From Prinia subflava (taxonomy: Eukaryota; Chordata; Aves; Passeriformes; Cisticolidae), in assembly GCF_021018805.1 (NCBI RefSeq), contig NC_086283.1:11731162-11795161 (forward strand): DNA of 64,000 nucleotides, given 5' to 3'. Of this stretch, positions 57,660 to 64,000 are shown piece by piece. The position numbers and the translations under genes are program-made. The notes beneath the pieces are model-generated. The model searched no databases, was not told the DNA's origin, and worked only from the letters and a program-made list of their open reading frames with translations. The stretch's first letter is position 1. Each line of letters begins with the position of its first letter.

Positions 57660-57680
57660 TTACCTGTTGCCAACAGGTAA
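57660..57680. repeat. 21-bp near-perfect palindrome
   Basis: TTACCTGTTG and CAACAGGTAA are 10-base inverted arms around a single C. Each arm carries CAGGTA (E2-box/ZEB-like), and each strand reads CAACAG|GTAA, a splice-donor-like sequence. Confidence 0.85.
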
Positions 57681-59930
57681 GACACATTTACCCAGGATGT
57701 GCACACACAGTACCTCAGCTACTTGGGAACAGTTTGTGCCCTGTAAGGACCATGCAGGTTTAGCAATGGGGCATCGATTCTATGCCTATAGTGGCAAAAG
57801 TCATAGCAGTAGCAAAATGCAGTGACAGTAAAACCTGTCCAGGCTGTGATCATCTAGGGATGTACAGTCACAACACTGAAACTCTGAAGATGTGGACTGA
57901 GGCCTTATAATCTGCTGTGTCCAAATACACTATTCTAAGTCACTTTTCAATAACTCTACTTTCTCTTATTCCTCATTAGTTGCGTTTTTGCCAAGGTACT
58001 AGACAAAGAACATCAAGGGACAACCTTATATGACCTTCAAACACAAGCACAGATAAATTTGGGTAAGGAAGAGGAAAAAAATAGGAGGTTTCATCTTGCA
58101 TTTATCATTTACTTATAAACCTCGAAGAGATGTGACAGTGCTGTCCTCTATGAAATTCACTATATATAAGTTATAAGGCAGTTGATTCTTTGTATTTTTT
58201 ACTTTTTTCAATGTCCATGTCTAGGAATAGCTCTGTAATGAGAGGATTTCTTAGCAGATTAGTTTTATTAGTGTTAATTGTCCATTTAATGTACATTTCT
58301 GTCTCCCCTGTTGCATTTCCCAATGTATTTTTTTAATGTCTCTAGTGATAACAGTGTCTAACCAAAATGTGAACTAAGTGATAAGCACAGGAAATAAAAG
58401 TCATCATGATCTTTAAATACAGACATGGTTTTCTAGAAGTTCTTGTATAGACTGCTTTACTTATCTGGAAAACACCACTGTTCTTGTCATTTACTTGCTA
58501 AATCTTATATGGGTGGATAGCTGCTTATGTTATTCACCCCATGCGTGCAAAACACTGGTATTAACAAGTACAGCTAAGGATCTAACGTGAGCTCTTTTTT
58601 GCATTTCCTTTTATTTGTTAGTCTGAGCCTCAAGCTTAAAAGTTATTTCAACAGACTTTTGTTTTCAACACGTATTCAGTATGTGTCTAACACCCTCTGA
58701 AGTTGCAAGCCACCCTCCCACTCACCCCCAAAAATCTTCAACCACTGCCAAAGTCTATATTTTCTTAACTTAAAGAAGTAATTCCAGGGCTGTCAACTGA
58801 TAAATTTCATTCAGGGAAATGCTGTGTTCTTTAAGCAACACATTAATCTTCTCTGAACTAACCACAGTAAACATCAATGTTGAATTGTACAGATTTCACA
58901 TGCTGCTGCCAGGAGAGAGTTTTAGAAGAATTATCCCCTTTTTAGGTAACCTGGCTTTTAAAATTACACCCTAGAATTGCAAACAAAGAAGACTAATGAA
59001 CTCAGCAGCCTGTATGTATCAAGGAGGCTGTTGAAAAAGATACTGTGAGTAATGGAAAAAGGTTCATTTTTCAAAAGTTGCAGGGAGCTGCCTGTGTGAA
59101 GGTAGGAGAGGAGGAACCTCTTTCGCTTTGGTTATACCAGTTTGCTGTAAACAATCATTTCCCCTCTGTTATCAGGGAATATCCTGCAGGGGTGTGTTCT
59201 ATGTCACCTTGACCAATTCACCAAGGAAGGGGAATTCTTCTCTCCTAATAACCCACTCAGCTCCCCACCTTTTAAAAAATTATCCATTTTTTAAACTGAA
59301 GCATGTAAGAACATCCATTAAGTACCGTCCTGCTCCACAGAGAAAGACTGTGTATTGACTCTGATTGCTAATACAACAGAAGACAGAAGATTGAGCCAAA
59401 CTTTTTTGTTTTCTGCTGCTAAGAGCAGTGCACATAGGGCAGGAGTCTTGGCATGCAAGTACAACCAGCTATAAACCAATAAATAGAAGCTTTAAGCCAC
59501 AACCTAGACATTACTATGGGACAGTAGTAATGACCCACACTATTCTCAGTAGTGGAAGAAGAGTGTGTGTATTTCTTTTCTGATGCTGACTGGCCTTTTC
59601 AAGCATGTTGCTAAATGAAGAAACTACACATCACTTCTCTGTAACTGTATACAAACTCCCCACATGCAGAACATCTTTACATAAAGGCAGCACCACGCTT
59701 CAGTCACAACACCAAGCTCCTCGAGCTGGCTGGGACGCTGGAGGTAAAAGTGACACTAAATCCATTACTTACCCTCAAATGTCTTGTTTTAAATCTGTAG
59801 CATCCACCTGGTCATAATGGGAAGCGGGACTGCTACGATTCAGTGAGGAGATGGAGGCACGGGGGTTTAATTTAATGTTGCTTAAATAACAGAAACCTGA
59901 AATAAAAGTGCCCTCCGTTCAGCCAAGATT
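57681..59930. other. Non-coding DNA
   Basis: No recognisable gene or repeat. A weak plus-strand exon-like pair exists at 59671-59743 (acceptor CCCCACATGCAG, donor CTGGAG|GTAAAA). Confidence 0.5.
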
Positions 59931-60060
59931 TTTCTCGCACTCCCTCTCTGTCTCTCTGCCCCGGAGTGCTGCGTAGCTGTCTATAAATACCGGCCCCAAC
60001 ACTTGCTCAGGGCTTTCCTTGCCGATGGCACAGGTCGGCGTTAATGTACACCGCGGCACG
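59930..60060 (+). promoter_or_regulatory. Candidate TATA-box promoter in small CpG cluster
   Basis: TATAAATA at 59982-59989 is flanked by a pyrimidine-rich CCCTCTCTGTCTCTCTGCC and a local run of CpGs (CTCGCAC, CCGGAG, GCGTAG, ACCGGCC, GCCGATGG, GTCGGCG, CCGCGGCACGG). A start site would fall near 60012-60020. The first ATG, at 60025 in CCGATGG context, opens MAQVGVNVHRGTAQMKFPAA and stays open to a donor-like GAAGG|GTAACT at 60196. No product recognised. It could be a lncRNA or tissue-specific first exon, or chance. Confidence 0.3.
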
Positions 60061-60215
60061 GCTCAGATGAAGTTCCCAGCTGCCCAGACAAAGCCATGCA
60101 CGGGCTCCCCACCCCTCCTGCCTGGAAATACCATCCTGCTGCCAGCTTTACAGATGCTGTGGGCTTTTCCTGCAGACTCAGATCAGGCACAGAAGGGTAA
60201 CTATGAGGCTCATAT

Positions 60216-60375
60216 AAAAAAAAAAAAAAAAAAGAAAAAGAAAAAGAAAAAGAAAAAGAAAAAGAAAAAGAAAAAGAAAAAGAAAAAGAAAAAGAAAAAG
60301 AAAAAGAAAAAGAAAAAGAAAAAGAAAAAGAAAAAGAAAAAGAAAAAGAAAAAGAAAAAGAAAAAGAAAAAGAAA

Positions 60376-60406
<31 letters not shown>

Positions 60407-60413
60407 GGAAAGA
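60216..60413. repeat. (GAAAAA)n array, about 198 bp
   Basis: An 18-base poly-A followed by about 27 GAAAAA units and a closing A-run. It encodes poly-Lys-like and Phe/Ser- or Phe/Leu-repeat frames, so the 118-137-codon frames across it are artefacts. It is the longest simple repeat in the window and probably length-polymorphic. Confidence 0.98.
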
Positions 60414-63400
60414 ATGACAGCTTTTTGCAAACAGGTGGAAAAATGGGGGAGCAAAGAAGGAGGAGGGAAGGAGGAAGCACTTTTGTTTCAGTTCCCTTTA
60501 CAGTGCACATCCAGCTACGATTACAGAATTTCATTCCCAGGAAATGTGGATGTCAAAAAATTCTGCAAAAATGTTTTCTATAGAACAAGTTCTTCAGATT
60601 GAATAAAGTGTGAGTCTGTCACAGAATTCACACAAGAGCATTAAGATTGTATAGGTGCTCACAGAGGGATGAAGAGCAAGTATTAACACTGTGTCTCAAA
60701 ATTTCTGTCAGTGGTCAGAATTAGGTACCCCAATTCACTTTTAATAATTATGCACAGCATGACAATAAGCATGAGACATCACTTGTGGCAGGAACCCACA
60801 ATCCTGCCCTACAATAAATAAAAGTTTCAAAGTTTTAAAATCAAAATAACATAAAACAGAATTTCACCTCTGTAAACCCACTGAGAAACTGGACTGGTAT
60901 GATGTGGGTAGCTTGAAACAGAAAAATTAGGGAGATTGAAAAGAAGATAGTAAGATCAGCACAAATGAATATGTATTTGCTGCATGCCCTCAGTGTATAC
61001 TGTGAGCAGGCACCACAAAGGCAGATAAATGTCCTGCCTTTCATCAATACATTGGATGGCATAACAGGGAGGTTTGCCCAAGGAACATGTAAACCATATC
61101 ATAACTGCATTAACCCTAAGAGCTACAGGAGTTTATCTTAAAAATAGACTCTTTTTAGGAAAACTTCAGACCATGAAATACTCCTTGTCAGGAAAATATT
61201 TATACATAAATCCCAGTCTGTCCTAGGCTTACAGGACCATCAAGCCTGTGTGATTAGAAAATGCGCAGCCTGGCATAATCCCGTGGCCAGCATCCCTGCA
61301 CACCTTTGGGGTTACCACTGAGGTTGTGGCCGGGCTTATTGATCCTTTTGCAGCTCTGCCAAGTTGAAGAAGTTTAAACAGTAACTTTGGAACAAAAGAG
61401 AAACTTCATCTCCTGCATCTATATTGAAAAGTATGTTAAGTTTTACTGCTTTCCTTCCACTATTTTCATCAACAACAGCTCCCGGAAGTGCTTTTAGTAC
61501 CTTGTGCCCATCGCTGAGGCTCTCCTTTCATACGATTTATTTGTCTTTACTGTGCAGCTTGAAAAACTAAGATGATCATTAGTAACACACCACTACTGAA
61601 GCCGACTTTCTTTAAAAGGACACTGTTTATAAAACCTTGGTTTAGAAGCCTGTCACTGATGCCACAGAAAACCTTTTGTATTTAAACGAAAATACATTTG
61701 GATGACATGGGAAATTGCTAAGCCTTGGTGAAGTGCCAGATGCAAAGTGTAACTAATTTGCTCATTACAAGTTTCTCAGTCATAAAGCTCCTACACACAG
61801 CTCTCATCCTCAATCATGTACATGACAGTTTCATAATATCATTCCATCAAACTTTTAAGCTGCCACAAATAAATCCCTGCAGAAAACAGAAACCAGAGTG
61901 GTTTCATAAAACTGAGCAAGAAATTGAAGTATTTATCATGGCTTTATGTGTAGTATAATGTCAAAAACTTATTTCTTGGACATCTACATCTTTAAAACAG
62001 GGAATTATCTTTGACTTTTAAATTTTTTTAGGAGAAGCCCATAATTTTAATGAAACATGCGCATTCCTTTGTACTTCTGTAAATAAATCTACAGCATCAC
62101 TTTACCATACCCCATTATTACCATGCCACACAAAAAGAAGCAAAAGAAGACAGGTAAACAAGAGCGAGAGGAGGATACCACGACCACGGCTGTTAGTGAA
62201 GGCTGGGTTTGTAACCTTGGCTTTGTTTGGCTTTGCACATGCAGAGGCCTTGCTGCACAGGTGACAGCACAGAAGACCAGCATCACGACATGAAATGATA
62301 CAAGGACAGTGTGTTGACAAAAACCATGAACTTAGTGTGCTGGGTAAGTCTGACAGCACTCAGAGGATGACTTCTGGAGGAGGGCAAAGGAGAAAGAGCA
62401 GTGCTAGTCAAGAAAAATTCAAGAAAAAGAGCCTAGTTTTTTAACAAAATGTCAATAGAACCTCTTAAAATTCACAGGCAGCATCCCAGTGTTACAAGCA
62501 GTAATTTACATTAAAACCTCACAGCTGATGTGTGCATAATATAGAAGAATTAGACACTAATTTAGGTCACCTTAACGTTTTCTAAGTTTCTGAAATCCTC
62601 CAACAAAATTTTCAGGAACAGGAGAGTTTTGAAGTAAATGCCAACTGTGCATTTTTAGGTCCTTTCGTACTAGGAAACTAGTAGGGCCTTTCCTTCTTTG
62701 ATCACTACAGTCAATGGCACCAACCATGACATCCAAAATTAAACATGAGCAAGGTTTAGCTAAATCAGAGTCTGCAGTTTGTAAAAGAATAGCACAAGAA
62801 AAATGTGAATTTACTACTGCATTATTACTGCTGCTTTTTTTGCTTGCATTTTGCATAGCCAGCAATTGCAATTTGGTAATGAGACACTTGTTACTACATC
62901 ACTTAAGGTCAGACTCTTAAAATGCAGTCTGGCTAGCCTTAAATCTAGAACTAACACTAATATTAATCAGAGGTAACAGGCTTTCTTAAAATATGCCAAC
63001 ACTATCATCAATTTTTTTGAGGCTGTTGTAGCTATATAAGATAATCCCCATGGGACATGGAATGGTAATTGAACAGTATGGACCAATACAATTCCAAAAA
63101 GACCTTTCAGCAAGATGAATAGTAGCGAAGTTTCATAATCACCTAGTCTAACTTAAAGAAATTAAAAACCTGCTGGATTAGTAACTTGAAAAAAGAAAGC
63201 CAGTAGTGTGAAAGATTCAAGTTATTTGGAAAGAAAGAAAGGAATGCATCCAGCAGTAAGGAAAAATTATTTCCAGTAATGCTATAAAACTGAAAGATTG
63301 TAGCAGACACTAAAATCCAAATTGTGCCCAGAAGCCTGGATTTCTGCAACTATAAACCGGTTTAAATACTGAAAAATATTCCACATATTCTGTCTATTTT

Positions 63401-64000
63401 TAAAAGCATCTTATTCTGTTTTCTTTCATTACATCAGTTATGATACAGTGAATCAAGCCAAAAGTTTTAAAACCACAAAATAGCTTTAGTGGTCCGCAAG
63501 ATTATTTTTAAATCTTTTGAAAACTACCTTAACATATTGTGCCTCAACAAACACTCAAACACCTTATATAAAATTTCATTACTTTATGAAAATCTCCATC
63601 TGTGTCTTCATGCACACTGTGTTTTTATTCCATATAATGAATAAGTGAATTTTATCGTCAATTAAATGAAGACTTCTTCCCTGGCTATTCCTGCCAAATA
63701 GGGAAAAAAGTCGATGCTAAAAGCCAAATGGAGATTATGAGTTCAACCCACAGGACCAAGAAACCTGTGGGGCTTGGAGACCCAAAGCTGTCCAAAGTCC
63801 TACTAAGAGCAGACTTGTTTTTCTACCTCTCTACTGACCATTTTCACATAAGATACCTCCAGTATTAGTCACAAGGAGCTTAAATCATTTGACTTCAATG
63901 TTGTTTAAGAAAGATTTGTTTCAGAATTTAGTCTCTCTGACAAGGAAGTGTAAAGTACAAGACTAATATGGTACACCATGACCATAATTTTCTTCCAATT
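60414..64000. other. Non-coding DNA
   Basis: No recognisable gene or interspersed repeat. A plus donor GTGCTGG|GTAAGTCT at 62345 has an acceptor candidate 117 bases earlier (GGCTTTGCACATGCAG), but all frames between them are closed. A CpG-retaining patch at 61240-61560 is listed separately. A small hairpin (CCCACAGG...CCTGTGGG) lies at 63747-63771. Confidence 0.5.
61240..61560. promoter_or_regulatory. CpG-retaining candidate element
   Basis: ATGCGCAGCC, AATCCCGTGGCC, GTGGCCGGGC, CAGCTCCCGGAAGTG (ETS-like CCGGAAGT), CCCATCGCTGAGG and CATACGATTT keep CpGs over 320 bp in otherwise CpG-poor DNA, without a long frame. Either a regulatory element or a small untranslated exon region. Confidence 0.25.

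Noticed and set aside
60019..60534. 132-, 137- and 118-codon frames rich in Lys or Phe/Ser/Leu
   Set aside because: Produced by the GAAAAA array; only the part before 60196 could be a real exon.
62228..62344. Acceptor/donor pair around 117 bp on the plus strand
   Set aside because: All three frames contain stops, so it is not coding. A non-coding exon is possible but has no further support.
1..64000. tRNA, rRNA, known miRNA, CRISPR, phage, toxin or retroviral genes
   Set aside because: Looked for B-box-like GGTTCGANTCC sequences, familiar miRNA seeds in hairpins, regular spacer arrays and long retroviral frames or LTR pairs; found none.

Overview
The window looks like a stretch of vertebrate nuclear DNA, most likely from a bird. 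The DNA is AT-rich and CpG-poor with one sharp CpG island. The only interspersed repeats I recognise are short, 5'-truncated CR1 LINE tails, the family that dominates bird and other reptile genomes. There are no Alu-, B1/B2- or L1-like sequences, no operon-like packing and no long open reading frame. Sparse repeats favour a bird, but a turtle or crocodilian cannot be excluded by eye.

I find no complete protein-coding gene. Almost every open frame is short, lacks family motifs and is no longer than chance allows; some are created by repeats (CR1 at 3.8 and 42 kb, TTTTG at 31 kb, AAAAAG at 60 kb). The window is best read as intergenic and/or intronic sequence around one CpG-island promoter.

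Layout. 1-16.6 kb: unique AT-rich DNA with two CR1 tails, a 43-nt poly-T, a conserved-element candidate near 0.7-0.9 kb and several exon-like signals, mostly on the minus strand. 16.62-17.42 kb: the CpG island, with consensus splice donors on both strands, Sp1 boxes and a G-quadruplex-capable GGGCT repeat, so probably the first exon(s) of one or two divergent transcripts. 17.6 kb: a CR1 tail just outside the island. 18-41.9 kb: a gene-poor tract with candidate regulatory elements (37.5, 39.1-39.8 kb), a homopurine tract and a TTTTG array. 41.95-42.6 kb: the largest CR1 copy, minus strand, followed by a plus-strand CR1 tail. 43-60 kb: unique DNA with microsatellites, a CR1 tail at 48 kb, a GC-rich patch at 53.1-53.35 kb and exon-like signals at 57 kb. 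59.9-60.2 kb: a small CpG cluster with a TATA box, next to a 198-bp AAAAAG array. 60.4-64 kb: unique DNA.

The working model is inference: the island drives transcription on one or both strands, and the TAAT-core-rich, relatively CpG-retaining patches are candidate long-range enhancers. Three CTCF-like motifs (15.2 and 28.1 kb forward, 37.5 kb reverse) could fold the island and part of the flank into a loop. I could not identify the gene the island belongs to, and I see no convincing previously undescribed system. Exon candidates are deliberately given low confidence.
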